64,000 nucleotides of DNA, from assembly GCA_029861865.1 (NCBI GenBank), contig JAOTYL010000003.1:62001-126000 (forward strand). The letters are read 5' to 3'. The DNA is from Myxococcales bacterium (GTDB lineage: Bacteria; Myxococcota_A; Polyangia; Polyangiales; Houyiibacteriaceae). The notes under the pieces were generated by a model. It did not search any database. It was given only the letters and a program-made list of their open reading frames with translations, and was not told where the DNA came from. This document shows positions 56,882-64,000 of this stretch, piece after piece. The translations under genes and the position numbers were made by a program. The number at the start of each line of letters is the position of its first letter. The first letter of the stretch is position 1.

Positions 56882-58507
56882 CTATTCGGCGATACGCCCG
56901 GCGATGTCGACGGCAAGCGTAGGTAGCGACGACGCAATGGCCTCGGTAGTGGTGGCTGGCGCCTCCACCGGTGTGCGCCGCTCCTTCCACCACGCTGTCG
57001 CCCGCTCTGCGCTCCATCTTGGCGCAATCCCAGTCGCGACGAATGCGTCTTTGAGGTCCTTGGCGCTGCTGGGGCGGTCAGCGGGATCCTTCGCGAGACA
57101 CCGCCGCAGCAGTGAGGCTACGTCTTCGGGCACCGGCTGTTCCGCGCGCTCTGACAGCGGCGGCGGCGGCGTGTGGAGATGGTGACCGCAAACCTCGACG
57201 ACGGTTACGGCATCGAAGACCGGCTTGGCACTGATGAGGTAGTAGCCCACCGCACCGAGCGCATAGAGGTCAGCACGAGCATCGGCGTCTTCGGGGTGCG
57301 CGATCGATTCAGGCGCCATGTAGTGTGGCGTGCCCACGAGCGCATTCACGTCTGTGAGGCCCGGGGAAGCACCCTGGTGCGCGACATCTTTCACGAGCCC
57401 GAAGTCGACCACCTTGGCGACATCGGGCTCGCCGCCACGGTCACACAAGATGATGTTCGCGGGCTTGATGTCGCGATGGACCAGCCCAATGCCGTGCGCT
57501 TCGGACAACGCCCCACAGACTTGCTGGAGCACGTGGAGGGCGCGTTCGATGGGCATTGGCCCCTCGTCGGTGATCAAGCGCTCGAGATCGATCCCGTCGA
57601 GAAGCTCCATCGCGTAGTAGAAGAGGCCGTCCGGCGTGCGACCGTAGTCGTAGATGGCGACGGTGTTGGGATGGCTCAGTGAGGCTGTGAGCTGAACCTC
57701 ACGCTCGAATCGGGCGAGGTTGCTCTCCCCGGCTTTCTCCGGCGGAAGCAGTTTGATTGCCGTGGGACGCCGGAGCATCGCGTGATGGGCCCGGTATACG
57801 ACACCCATCCCTCCTTCACCGAGCTTCTGCTCCAGCGTGTACTGTCCGAGTTGCCGGACTTTGCGAATCTCCTGTCGGAGGCCATAGATGACACGCGAGG
57901 CCACGGTGGCGAGGACGACTGCGGCAAGCGAGAAAGCGAAAGTCCACACATTGATCTGGCCCTCTGAGAACCACTGGGGGAGGTCGAGGGTAGGCGCGAA
58001 CGCGATGGCGACGGCATGGACGGCCGCTGCGATTCCGAGGCTGACCCCAAACGTGCGCAGACCCGTGCTCGGGACGAAGACCGCTCGGCCCACCGAGCCG
58101 ATGAAAACGATCATCGGGGGCAGGTAAGTGTAATACTGCATGGGATCGTCCAGGATCGTGTACAGAACGGAGATTGGACAGCCGATGAGGACGATTCCCA
58201 CATCGATGGCCCGCAGAACGGGATAGCTGAGAGGCCTCCGCCGCAGTGCAAACCAGGCGGCTCCCCAGATGACCACCACCGTGAGATGAAGGAGCTGTAC
58301 TCTCGCCTCGGGAGGCGGCTCCGCCGACAGAAAAGACAGAAGGTTCGCGAGGACGAAGAAGCTCGCGGTGATCAAAAAGCCCAGCTTGGCCCAGATCCGC
58401 AAACGCCCCTGGAAGAAGGCGCGCCCGCTTTCGGTATCCGTGGCCGGAACGGACGGTGGTTGGGGCCACACATGTGGCGAAGACCGCACCGAGAGATAGT
58501 AGATCAA
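56882..58507 (-). CDS. Membrane-anchored serine/threonine protein kinase
   Basis: The N-terminal 215 residues hold about six transmembrane helices and form the sensor part. The kinase domain begins at YTLEQKLGEGGMGVVYRA and includes Lys in TAIKLLPP, the loop HRDIKPANI, the metal motif VVDFGLVKD and APESIA. All catalytic residues are present. The C-terminal 60 residues are a Pro/Thr-rich tail. Expected to phosphorylate partner proteins in response to a membrane signal; the partner is unknown. Confidence 0.9.
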   Translation of the reverse strand: MIYYLSVRSSPHVWPQPPSVPATDTESGRAFFQGRLRIWAKLGFLITASFFVLANLLSFLSAEPPPEARVQLLHLTVVVIWGAAWFALRRRPLSYPVLRAIDVGIVLIGCPISVLYTILDDPMQYYTYLPPMIVFIGSVGRAVFVPSTGLRTFGVSLGIAAAVHAVAIAFAPTLDLPQWFSEGQINVWTFAFSLAAVVLATVASRVIYGLRQEIRKVRQLGQYTLEQKLGEGGMGVVYRAHHAMLRRPTAIKLLPPEKAGESNLARFEREVQLTASLSHPNTVAIYDYGRTPDGLFYYAMELLDGIDLERLITDEGPMPIERALHVLQQVCGALSEAHGIGLVHRDIKPANIILCDRGGEPDVAKVVDFGLVKDVAHQGASPGLTDVNALVGTPHYMAPESIAHPEDADARADLYALGAVGYYLISAKPVFDAVTVVEVCGHHLHTPPPPLSERAEQPVPEDVASLLRRCLAKDPADRPSSAKDLKDAFVATGIAPRWSAERATAWWKERRTPVEAPATTTEAIASSLPTLAVDIAGRIAE

Positions 58508-58582
58508 ACGGCCCGTCTGGGCTCCGAAAACGCGAAATCAAGTGGGCAAAGCACGTCGGCATGATCGGTTATGCTTCCACCG

Positions 58583-58951
58583 ATGGAACAAGCGCGAGAA
58601 CGCGCCGCGTCGATCGCGTTTCTGACGTCGATTCCGATGGTCGCGCAGCTGATCGGAGGGCGCGCTGTCCGCGACGCGCTGTTTCTCGCCGAGTACGACG
58701 CGGTACTTCTGCCTCGCGTGATGTTGGCCGCGGCGGCCCTTTCTCTGGGAGGTGCGGTCTCAGTGGGCCGCGTGATGCCTACCCACGGGCCAAGCGCACT
58801 CGAAAAATTCCCACCGCGTCCACCAGACAAGCGCAAGGATTGCCGCGGGTTAGCGAATTCGGAAGGACGGCGTCGCGACGCGCACGAAGACCGAACTCGC
58901 GGCAGCGAAAACCCGGAGTCTGCGGAAGCGCACACTGACCAACGCGAGTAG
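58583..58951 (+). pseudogene. Truncated nucleotide-translocase-like (Npt/MFS) gene
   Basis: The first 70 residues from the ATG at 58583 read FLTSIPMVAQLIGGRAVRDAL and ALFLAEYDAVLLPRVMLAA, followed by a second hydrophobic segment. This resembles the N-terminal helices of Npt1/Npt2-like nucleotide transporters of Myxococcota. After about residue 75 the frame becomes Arg/Glu-rich and non-membrane. The remaining ten or so helices are missing, so the gene is truncated. Confidence 0.4.
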
Positions 58952-58973
58952 GATGCGCTCGACGAGAGTCCTC

Positions 58974-59402
58974 ATGAGCAGGAAATCACACCGACCGCGC
59001 TGTTTCGTCCCGGCTGGTCTGGTATTGGTCGCCGCGTGTAGCGGAGGTGGCGGTGCCGACGGCAATTCGCCCGGAACCGTACAGCTGCTTCAGACCTCTT
59101 TGGTTGCACCCGAAGGGACGATCGTTAATGTCCGAGTCGCCCGCAGCGCTGGCAGCGACGGCGTCGCGAGGGTCGACTATGAAACCGTGGACGGAACCGC
59201 AGAGGGAGGCTCCGACTACACTCCCGCAAGCGGCACACTGAGCTGGCCGGATGGTTGGTCCGGCAATCTCACCATCAGTATCGCCATCGCCGAGGATGGC
59301 GTGGAAGAGCCTGTGGAGTCGTTTCGTGTGGTAGTGAGCAATGCCATGGGGGCAGCGCTCGGCGCAAACACGTCGGCCACGATCGATATCGTTGCGCCTT
59401 AG
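58974..59402 (+). CDS. Calx-beta domain lipoprotein
   Basis: A signal with the lipobox LVAAC and a Gly-rich linker (SGGGGADGNS) is followed by a single Calx-beta domain: VAPEGTIVNVRVARS, VDYETVDGTAEGGSDYTPAS and EPVESFRVVVSNAMG. Calx-beta domains bind calcium and occur in adhesins. The start at 58974 (MSRKSHRPRC) is preferred over 58953. Confidence 0.8.
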   Translation: MSRKSHRPRCFVPAGLVLVAACSGGGGADGNSPGTVQLLQTSLVAPEGTIVNVRVARSAGSDGVARVDYETVDGTAEGGSDYTPASGTLSWPDGWSGNLTISIAIAEDGVEEPVESFRVVVSNAMGAALGANTSATIDIVAP

Positions 59403-59411
59403 AGAGCTTGC

Positions 59412-59834
59412 CTATCCACGCTCGTAAAGCCAGGCTCCAACGAAGGCGGCGGCTAGCGTTTCGAACAACGTCCAGCCGACCGTGCTCACGTACAGCTTGA
59501 TCGAGTAGACTTCCATGGCGGCTGACCATCCAAAGGCCAACACATACACCAGCAACCAAGTGATCAAGCCCGCGGCGATAGCTGCTTTGTGGCCCTGTCC
59601 GAACCGTGGGGAAACGGCCGCGTAGATCCACACGAGGGCCAACCCCATCACGAACCCCATGAGTATCAGCCAAACAGCTGAAGCCCCGCTGATGGGCGCT
59701 CTGTCGAGGGATTGCAAGGCGGCGTCCCATTGATCCTTCATGACTAGCTCGTTCTGGATGGACCCTCCGATGTTGATGACCAAGCCGGCCAGCAGGCCGC
59801 CTTTGATGATGCCGCTAGTGTTGATTTCTTTCAT
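59412..59834 (-). CDS. Four-helix membrane protein of unknown function
   Basis: The 140-residue product has four hydrophobic helices (GIIKGGLLAGLVINIGGSI, AVWLILMGFVMGLALVWIYA, AAIAAGLITWLLVYVLAF, VGWTLFETLAAAFVGAWLYE). The ATG at 59834 has AAGAGG upstream; the longer frame to 60386 overlaps the DsrE-like gene. It follows that gene by 56 bases and is probably cotranscribed with it. Confidence 0.6.
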   Translation of the reverse strand: MKEINTSGIIKGGLLAGLVINIGGSIQNELVMKDQWDAALQSLDRAPISGASAVWLILMGFVMGLALVWIYAAVSPRFGQGHKAAIAAGLITWLLVYVLAFGWSAAMEVYSIKLYVSTVGWTLFETLAAAFVGAWLYERG

Positions 59835-59890
59835 GAGCTCGCGCCTCTTTGCCGCCGCCCTGTAGTTCGGTGAACAACTTCTCGAGGCAT

Positions 59891-60610
59891 TCAGATGTAC
59901 AGCTGGATGTCGGCTCGTTCCATGATCGCCATGAACGTGAAGTACTCCACGAGCGGGAGGTCGTCGAAGATCAACTCGTCCTGGGTGACCTTGAAGTGCG
60001 GCATGGAGGCACCGCAAATGTAGAAGTGGGCTCCGAGGTTCCGGAGTTGTACGAGCTTTTGCTTCGCAGGGATGTGTCCGGTCTTGCGCATACCGGCCTC
60101 GGCAAATCGGCTGAACGGCCGGGACCACCCACGCAACTTGGGTCGGAATCCCGGGGAGAGCACGCGCACAGCCGGTCCTTGAAAGTACAGATTGACATCG
60201 ATGCCCTCGAGGGCCGCGGCCAGCGCGAAGCCCAGCGGGGACAACAGCTCTTCGAGACCATCGCTTGAGATCACCATGGCCAAGCTGGTGTCCTTGGCCC
60301 GGGCCGGTTGTTTCTCGATGAGGAAACGAAGCCCCGCCGTTGTCGACTCGGTTCTTGCGAGTCGCTGGCCGGTAGCCTGACACCATGTGGCGATATCCGC
60401 GCGGAAGGGTTCGAAGTCGTCGGTGATGACCTCCAGAACCTCTCCTTCCGCCATCGTGGCCAGCTGTTCGGCGGCATCGTAGATGACGAAGGTGGTGACG
60501 GTCTTACCCCGTCGGTCCAGCGTGTGATGGATGGTGATGGCTTCCACAGGGCAGGCTCTTCGAGACCCTGCACCGAACGCTCGGGAAATGGAAGAGGTTT
60601 GGATGACCAC
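59891..60610 (-). CDS. TusA-like/DsrE2-like fusion protein
   Basis: The N-terminal part (about 35-100) follows the TusA fold: LDRRG, EQLATMAEGEVLEVITDD and WCQATGQRLAR. The CPxP motif with the sulphur-carrying Cys is absent at its expected place (GKTVTTF instead). The C-terminal part (about 105-239) is DsrE/DrsE2-like, with LAMVISSDGLEELLSPLGFA and HFYICGASMPHFKV, which keeps a Cys. The family relates to sulphur relay. The lost TusA Cys makes the sulphur-carrier role doubtful. The start is a GTG at 60610. Confidence 0.7.
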   Translation of the reverse strand: MVIQTSSISRAFGAGSRRACPVEAITIHHTLDRRGKTVTTFVIYDAAEQLATMAEGEVLEVITDDFEPFRADIATWCQATGQRLARTESTTAGLRFLIEKQPARAKDTSLAMVISSDGLEELLSPLGFALAAALEGIDVNLYFQGPAVRVLSPGFRPKLRGWSRPFSRFAEAGMRKTGHIPAKQKLVQLRNLGAHFYICGASMPHFKVTQDELIFDDLPLVEYFTFMAIMERADIQLYI

Positions 60611-60719
60611 TCGGCCAACGACCAGCTACGCCACAATCACCACCTCCATCGGCACCCCAAACTCCACCGGACAACGCTGTGCGTATCCGGCCCCCGCAAC
60701 CAATGATTTCAATTGTTGA
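60603..60719 (+). CDS. Small ORF (38 residues) ending at a terminator
   Basis: An ATG at 60603 follows GAAGAGG and opens a frame MTTRPTTSYATITTSIGT, ending GQRCAYPAPATNDFNC. Its TGA is directly followed by a stem-loop and T-run. This is the layout of a genuine short transcript on the plus strand. The peptide is Thr/Ser/Pro-rich with two Cys. It could be a small protein, a leader peptide or part of a small RNA. Confidence 0.3.
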   Translation: MTTRPTTSYATITTSIGTPNSTGQRCAYPAPATNDFNC

Positions 60720-60746
60720 GGCGGCCCCAAGGTCGCCTTTCTTTTT
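60720..60746 (+). terminator. Intrinsic terminator, plus strand
   Basis: GGCGGCC, the loop CCAA and GGTCGCC form a 7-bp stem (one G-T pair) followed by TTTCTTTTT. The T-run is on the plus strand only. No annotated plus-strand gene lies upstream except the 38-residue frame, so a plus-strand transcript is implied. Confidence 0.65.
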
Positions 60747-60751
60747 GCCCG

Positions 60752-60774
60752 TTGACCTGACGTTGACGTGAGGT
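60752..60774 (+). promoter_or_regulatory. MerR/SoxR-like dyad following a TTGACC box, copy 2
   Basis: TTGACC overlaps ACCTGACGTTGACGTGAGGT, a 20-base imperfect palindrome (16 of 20 positions symmetric). It closely resembles the copy at 10764. No -10 box or merR gene is near. It lies a few bases after the terminator. Confidence 0.35.
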
Positions 60775-60793
60775 GGGGAAGCGGGCGCAAAAC

Positions 60794-61573
60794 CTAAAAA
60801 ACAACCCTTAGCGAAAACCCCTGCGGTCCGACGCTCAGGTCGAGGTCGAGCCTATCGTCGCGACCGGTATCGTAGTACTTCCCGGAGCAGGCCAAGCCTC
60901 GGTACTCTTCCCAGGCGGGGCGTGCGTTTTTGGGGGCGGTGAGTACTGCGGCGGTCGAGATGACGGGCGGGAGAATAAACATCAGTGCGGTGACCTCGGG
61001 GCTCGAGCCTGTCCACTTGGCCGCCTTGACCGTGCCGCCAACCACGGCGTACACGGTGCTGAAGAGGACGGTGCCCGGCCCGCTGTTGAACGTCTCGATC
61101 TTTGCGTTCTGCTCCAGCTTTTGGGTCGCATAAAGCAGCTTTGCCCGGCGTTGCGCCTCGGTTTCGTCCGGCATCCGTCGAATACGCTTGAGGCCCCATG
61201 CTCCTGGCATCGGCGTGAGCAACAGGCGCGCCGACGCGAAATACCCACCTGCGGCTATGTAGGCCGAGGCAAATTTATCCGGGGTTCGGCCTTCGCGCGC
61301 CGCGATGATGGCGTTCGTCGTGACCGCTGTGGCGAGGGCCGCCGTGCCGACCGACCACCCTATGCGCCAGCCCATCGCCTTATTCTTGCCCTTGGCGAAC
61401 GTCTTTTCGATCTTATCGATCCGATAGCGGACCTCGTCGTCGCTTAGATCTTCGATGCAATGGTACGCATCCTGCGCGTGAGCGGTGTTTCCGCCGACCG
61501 CGGCGAGGACGCAGGCCACGGCGAGGTAGCGAAGCAGCCTAGTGGCTAAAGGTGGTCGTACAGCGTCGCGCAT
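60794..61573 (-). CDS. Exported protein of unknown function
   Basis: A signal peptide (LLRYLAVACVLAAVGGNTAHA) precedes a mature domain with YHCIEDLSDDEVRYRIDKIE. Two hydrophobic segments follow, near 65-110 and 205-220, separated by a charged helix with RRMPDETEAQRRAKLL. No family is recognised. Its ATG directly follows the stop of the FadL-type gene on the minus strand, so the two form one transcript. Confidence 0.55.
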   Translation of the reverse strand: MRDAVRPPLATRLLRYLAVACVLAAVGGNTAHAQDAYHCIEDLSDDEVRYRIDKIEKTFAKGKNKAMGWRIGWSVGTAALATAVTTNAIIAAREGRTPDKFASAYIAAGGYFASARLLLTPMPGAWGLKRIRRMPDETEAQRRAKLLYATQKLEQNAKIETFNSGPGTVLFSTVYAVVGGTVKAAKWTGSSPEVTALMFILPPVISTAAVLTAPKNARPAWEEYRGLACSGKYYDTGRDDRLDLDLSVGPQGFSLRVVF

Positions 61574-62863
61574 TCACTCGCCCCACCGGTATGAGAAGTC
61601 CCACATCAGGAAGTTGCCGTACGCCTCGTACCTTCCCGGGCCGCCGCAATTCGAGCATTCCGTGAGGAACCGCATTTCATAATCGGCGCCAAGATCCTCT
61701 TCGTTGATCGTGGTTCCCGACCAGGCGTAGGCGTACGCGACGTTCATCTGCCACGGACCGTGATTGTATCCTGTGCCAAACGTCACCGCGTAGGCCGGTG
61801 CGGGCGGCGAACCTCCCGGGGTCGGATATCGTCGGCTCGTACTGCGGTTGTTGTAGGCGAAGCCCAGGCGGACCGGCAACCGGTTGTCGAAGAACCGGTA
61901 TTCAATGCCGACCCGCACGTAGTAGTGGTCTTTCCAGTCCAAAGTGTTGGTCACCTGATCCTGGCCGAGCACTTCGAGTAGCGGGGGCACGGGCTGAGGC
62001 TGCAGCAGGATGGCTTGGTTTTGTGAGTTGAAGAGCCATTCGAAGTCGCCAACGAAGGAGAAGTCGCCAAAGTCCAACCGAATCCCCCCACCAAGACGCG
62101 TCGGAAGCGTGAGTGTCGTGCTTATCGAGTCGAGCGCCTCGCCGACGAGCTCTCCTCCGTTGCCGTCGACGTTGACGTCGATCTTGTGTCGATATGCGAA
62201 ACCAACCGTCAGATGCTTGGTGGGTTCGGTCCATTGGAAGCCCATTCGAAAGCCCGTGAAGTCCCCTCCCTGGGCCCTAATCGAGACGTCTGGAAACGCT
62301 TCGCGTCTTCGTGTGAGCTGCGCAAACGTCATGCGATAGCTTGCGCCGATGCGAAGGCCGATGGAATCGACGTTGATCGCCAAGCCGACCCCCGTCTCGA
62401 GAAAGAAGATCTCGGTCTCGTCCTTCGTCGCCGTTGGGTCGTCCGGATCGACCTTGTACTCGAACTGGACGGCGGATCCTCCGGAAGGGAAGACAGCCGC
62501 ACCGACGGTTAGGTAGTCGTTGATGCGACCGGTGCCGCCCAAGAACGGAAAGATCACGGGAACACTGTCGCCAGGGACGTTGAGGTCCGGCTGATTGAAG
62601 AGCGGCGTGGCTCGGCCGCCACCCCACGCGTTGGTGAGCGACACGTCGAGGGCGCCCTTTGGGACATTCCCGAGGCCAGCAGGATTGAAGAGCAACGCGC
62701 GGGTGTCGTCGGTGTATGCAATCGCCGCGCCTCCCATCGCGCTCTGCTTGGCAGCGTGCATGAGAATAAGGTCGAACCCCGCGGCCTTCGCCGTCGACGG
62801 TGCCGATACGATCGCCGTCAGCAAAAGCAGCAAGTGCCAGTGGCCGCAGCCTCGCTCCTGCAT
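61574..62863 (-). CDS. FadL/OmpP1-type outer-membrane transport protein
   Basis: The protein begins with a signal peptide and then AAGFDLILMHAAKQSAMGGA and YTDDTRALLFNPAGLGN, which are the N-terminal hatch motifs of FadL/OmpP1/TodX porins. About fourteen amphipathic strands follow. These barrels bring hydrophobic compounds such as fatty acids across the outer membrane. The ATG at 62863 gives a good signal; the longer frame to 62902 is less likely. Confidence 0.82.
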   Translation of the reverse strand: MQERGCGHWHLLLLLTAIVSAPSTAKAAGFDLILMHAAKQSAMGGAAIAYTDDTRALLFNPAGLGNVPKGALDVSLTNAWGGGRATPLFNQPDLNVPGDSVPVIFPFLGGTGRINDYLTVGAAVFPSGGSAVQFEYKVDPDDPTATKDETEIFFLETGVGLAINVDSIGLRIGASYRMTFAQLTRRREAFPDVSIRAQGGDFTGFRMGFQWTEPTKHLTVGFAYRHKIDVNVDGNGGELVGEALDSISTTLTLPTRLGGGIRLDFGDFSFVGDFEWLFNSQNQAILLQPQPVPPLLEVLGQDQVTNTLDWKDHYYVRVGIEYRFFDNRLPVRLGFAYNNRSTSRRYPTPGGSPPAPAYAVTFGTGYNHGPWQMNVAYAYAWSGTTINEEDLGADYEMRFLTECSNCGGPGRYEAYGNFLMWDFSYRWGE

Positions 62864-62938
62864 GGTATTGGCACGGATACTGACAAAAGCATGGAATTGC
62901 AAGCCTGATTTGGGTCCCTCAAGCTCGGGGCTGGCGAG

Positions 62939-63178
62939 TCACCGAGCGGGTTTCGGAGACCTGTTTCGCTCTTGCGCCCAAATCCGCAAACGATTGCCCA
63001 ACTCCTCCAGCACTTGCAGCAAGAGGTAGCTGTAGGGGTCTGTGATCCGGAGATAGACCGTAACCCGATGCGGCTGCCCTTTTCGAACCCGCCGGCGCTC
63101 CGCCTGGGCACGGCTGAGCTTTCGCAATCGCGGGCTGGTGATCGCTTTGACGACGTACGGGACGATGGGATTCGACAT
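62939..63178 (-). CDS. Truncated DsbA-family (2-hydroxychromene-2-carboxylate isomerase-like) protein
   Basis: The 79-residue product begins MSNPIVPYVVKAITSPRLRK, then HRVTVYLRITDPYSYLLLQV and LEELGNRLRIWAQER. The YLRITDPYSYL motif is the first strand and helix of thioredoxin-fold DSBA/HCCA isomerase proteins, which normally have 200 or more residues. It stops after the first helix, so the rest is missing. It is divergent from the DUF4345 gene with a palindromic operator between them. Confidence 0.5.
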   Translation of the reverse strand: MSNPIVPYVVKAITSPRLRKLSRAQAERRRVRKGQPHRVTVYLRITDPYSYLLLQVLEELGNRLRIWAQERNRSPKPAR

Positions 63179-63204
63179 AGGGTGCGCCTGTCCTTGCGAA
63201 TCTA

Positions 63205-63233
63205 CACTATTGGCAGTACAAGCGTCAATAGTG
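63205..63233. promoter_or_regulatory. Inverted repeat between divergent genes
   Basis: CACTATTG (63205-63212) and CAATAGTG (63226-63233) are a perfect 8-bp inverted repeat separated by 13 bases. It lies 26 bases upstream of the truncated DsbA-like start and 32 bases upstream of the DUF4345 start, in the position of an operator for a TetR- or MerR-like dimer. Confidence 0.5.
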
Positions 63234-63265
63234 CGAAATCCGTCGCAGCAGCAATGGGAGTAACC

Positions 63266-63667
63266 ATGCAATGGATGCCAAAGATCATCGTTGGGCTGGT
63301 CACCGCGATGTACGCGGCGCTGGGGCTCGGCTTCATGTTTTTCCCCTCCATCGTGCTCTCGCAACCTGACTTCGCGCTCATCCCGAACGGGGTCGCGGGT
63401 TTGAGCACTGCGCGTGGCGTCTTTGGCGGCCATTTCATTGCGATGGCGCTCCTTTGCGTTCACGGCTTGAGAAGCAGCCGGTACGACATTTTGAAAATCG
63501 TCGCGTTACTGATCGCGTTCGTGGCGTTTGGACGATTGGTCGGAGTGATTCTGGATGGCGTTCATCCGAAGGCCATCGTCGGCTTGGTCGTCGAAGTGCT
63601 GGCCACCGCGGGGCTGCTCTTTGGGGCACGACGCCTGGAAGGCCTCGACCAGAAAGCGACGAGGTAG
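63266..63667 (+). CDS. DUF4345 family membrane protein
   Basis: The 133-residue product has four hydrophobic helices (IIVGLVTAMYAALGLGFMFF, GGHFIAMALLCVHG, VALLIAFVAFGRLVGVILDG, VVEVLATAGLLFG), consistent with DUF4345. GGGAG precedes the ATG by five bases. The function of the family is unknown. The partial hydrolase gene follows by three bases and is likely cotranscribed. Confidence 0.7.
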   Translation: MQWMPKIIVGLVTAMYAALGLGFMFFPSIVLSQPDFALIPNGVAGLSTARGVFGGHFIAMALLCVHGLRSSRYDILKIVALLIAFVAFGRLVGVILDGVHPKAIVGLVVEVLATAGLLFGARRLEGLDQKATR

Positions 63668-63670
63668 GCA

Positions 63671-64000
63671 ATGCGTTGGACAATCGCAGCTGTGTTGGTT
63701 CTAGCGGTGGTCTTTTTCGTAGGCGCGCGCTCCGAGACGATTCAAGATCGCTTGCTCGACAAAGGCCTGACGGTACTGCTCACCAACCAAGGCCACGACA
63801 TGCTCGAGCAAGACGCGCTTCGAGCGCTGCTTTGTGGCACGTCGGCGCCGCTTCCTCATGCATCGCGGGCCAAGGCCTGTGTTGCGGTCTTCGCGGGCGG
63901 AAAGTTCTGGCTCGTCGACACCGGCCCGGGTTCCTGGAACAAGCTGAGTCTCATCGGTATCGACCCCACGCGCATCGGCGGCGTGTTTCTCACGCACTAT
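63671..64000 (+). CDS. Metallo-beta-lactamase-fold hydrolase, N-terminal part (runs off the right edge)
   Basis: The 110 visible residues start with a membrane anchor (AAVLVLAVVFFVGARS) and reach CGTSAPLPHASRAKACVAVF, FWLVDTGPGSW and GGVFLTHY. TDG-like and LTHYH are the first metal-site elements of the superfamily, and the metal-binding His cluster would follow just beyond the window. Anchored hydrolases of this type resemble arylsulphatase/ribonuclease-Z-like proteins. GAGG precedes the ATG. Confidence 0.75.
   Translation, partial: MRWTIAAVLVLAVVFFVGARSETIQDRLLDKGLTVLLTNQGHDMLEQDALRALLCGTSAPLPHASRAKACVAVFAGGKFWLVDTGPGSWNKLSLIGIDPTRIGGVFLTHY

Overview
This is a GC-rich chromosomal window that reads like a Myxococcota (myxobacterial) genome. 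The clues are five eukaryote-like Ser/Thr kinase-family proteins, large hybrid sensor proteins, a Dickkopf-like cysteine-rich lipoprotein, glycine-rich lipoprotein stubs, and sigma-54 and diguanylate cyclase regulators placed between housekeeping genes. The assignment is an inference from gene content; there is no rRNA in the window.

From 1 to about 30 kb the window is mostly core genome. It holds a truncated beta-oxidation dehydrogenase, an inositol-monophosphatase-family enzyme, an acyltransferase, an epimerase-like protein, TrmL, two histidine kinases, a homocysteine methyltransferase, and gatCA and gatB-mtnA split by an antisense diguanylate cyclase. It then has lysA and argH behind a P-type-ATPase-like gene that has lost its catalytic motifs, followed by fumC, a GNAT protein and comEC. 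Two putative outer-membrane proteins follow.

From 30.0 to 34.2 kb is a zone of gene remnants: frameshifted or 5'-truncated genes, two lipoprotein stubs, a relaxase-associated-domain stub and the tail of a LuxR-type regulator. A cold-shock gene is intact within it. From 34.2 to 44 kb lies the most interesting locus. A minus-strand operon encodes a methyltransferase, a 1679-residue protein (pseudokinase, AAA ATPase, helical repeats, GAF, class III adenylate cyclase) and a desaturase-like FAD oxidoreductase. Divergent from it is a Ser/Thr kinase with a C-terminal cyclic-nucleotide-binding domain. One gene can make a cyclic nucleotide and its neighbour looks built to sense one, so this is a candidate bacterial PKA/PKG-like module.

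From 47.5 to 55.2 kb a decayed repeat protein and an integrase remnant lead to a tRNA-Arg(CCG) gene. The 3' half of this tRNA and its downstream flank are repeated at 55.08 kb. The roughly 6.6 kb between the repeats carry a heavy-metal RND efflux system (CzcCBA type) preceded by a small His/Cys-rich secreted protein, which fits a metal-resistance island integrated at the tRNA. From 55.9 kb to the end come a YHS-domain protein, small membrane proteins, a membrane-anchored Ser/Thr kinase, a truncated nucleotide-translocase-like gene, a Calx-beta lipoprotein, a TusA/DsrE-like fusion, a FadL-type porin, a truncated DsbA-family gene with a palindromic operator, a DUF4345 protein and a partial metallo-beta-lactamase-fold hydrolase.
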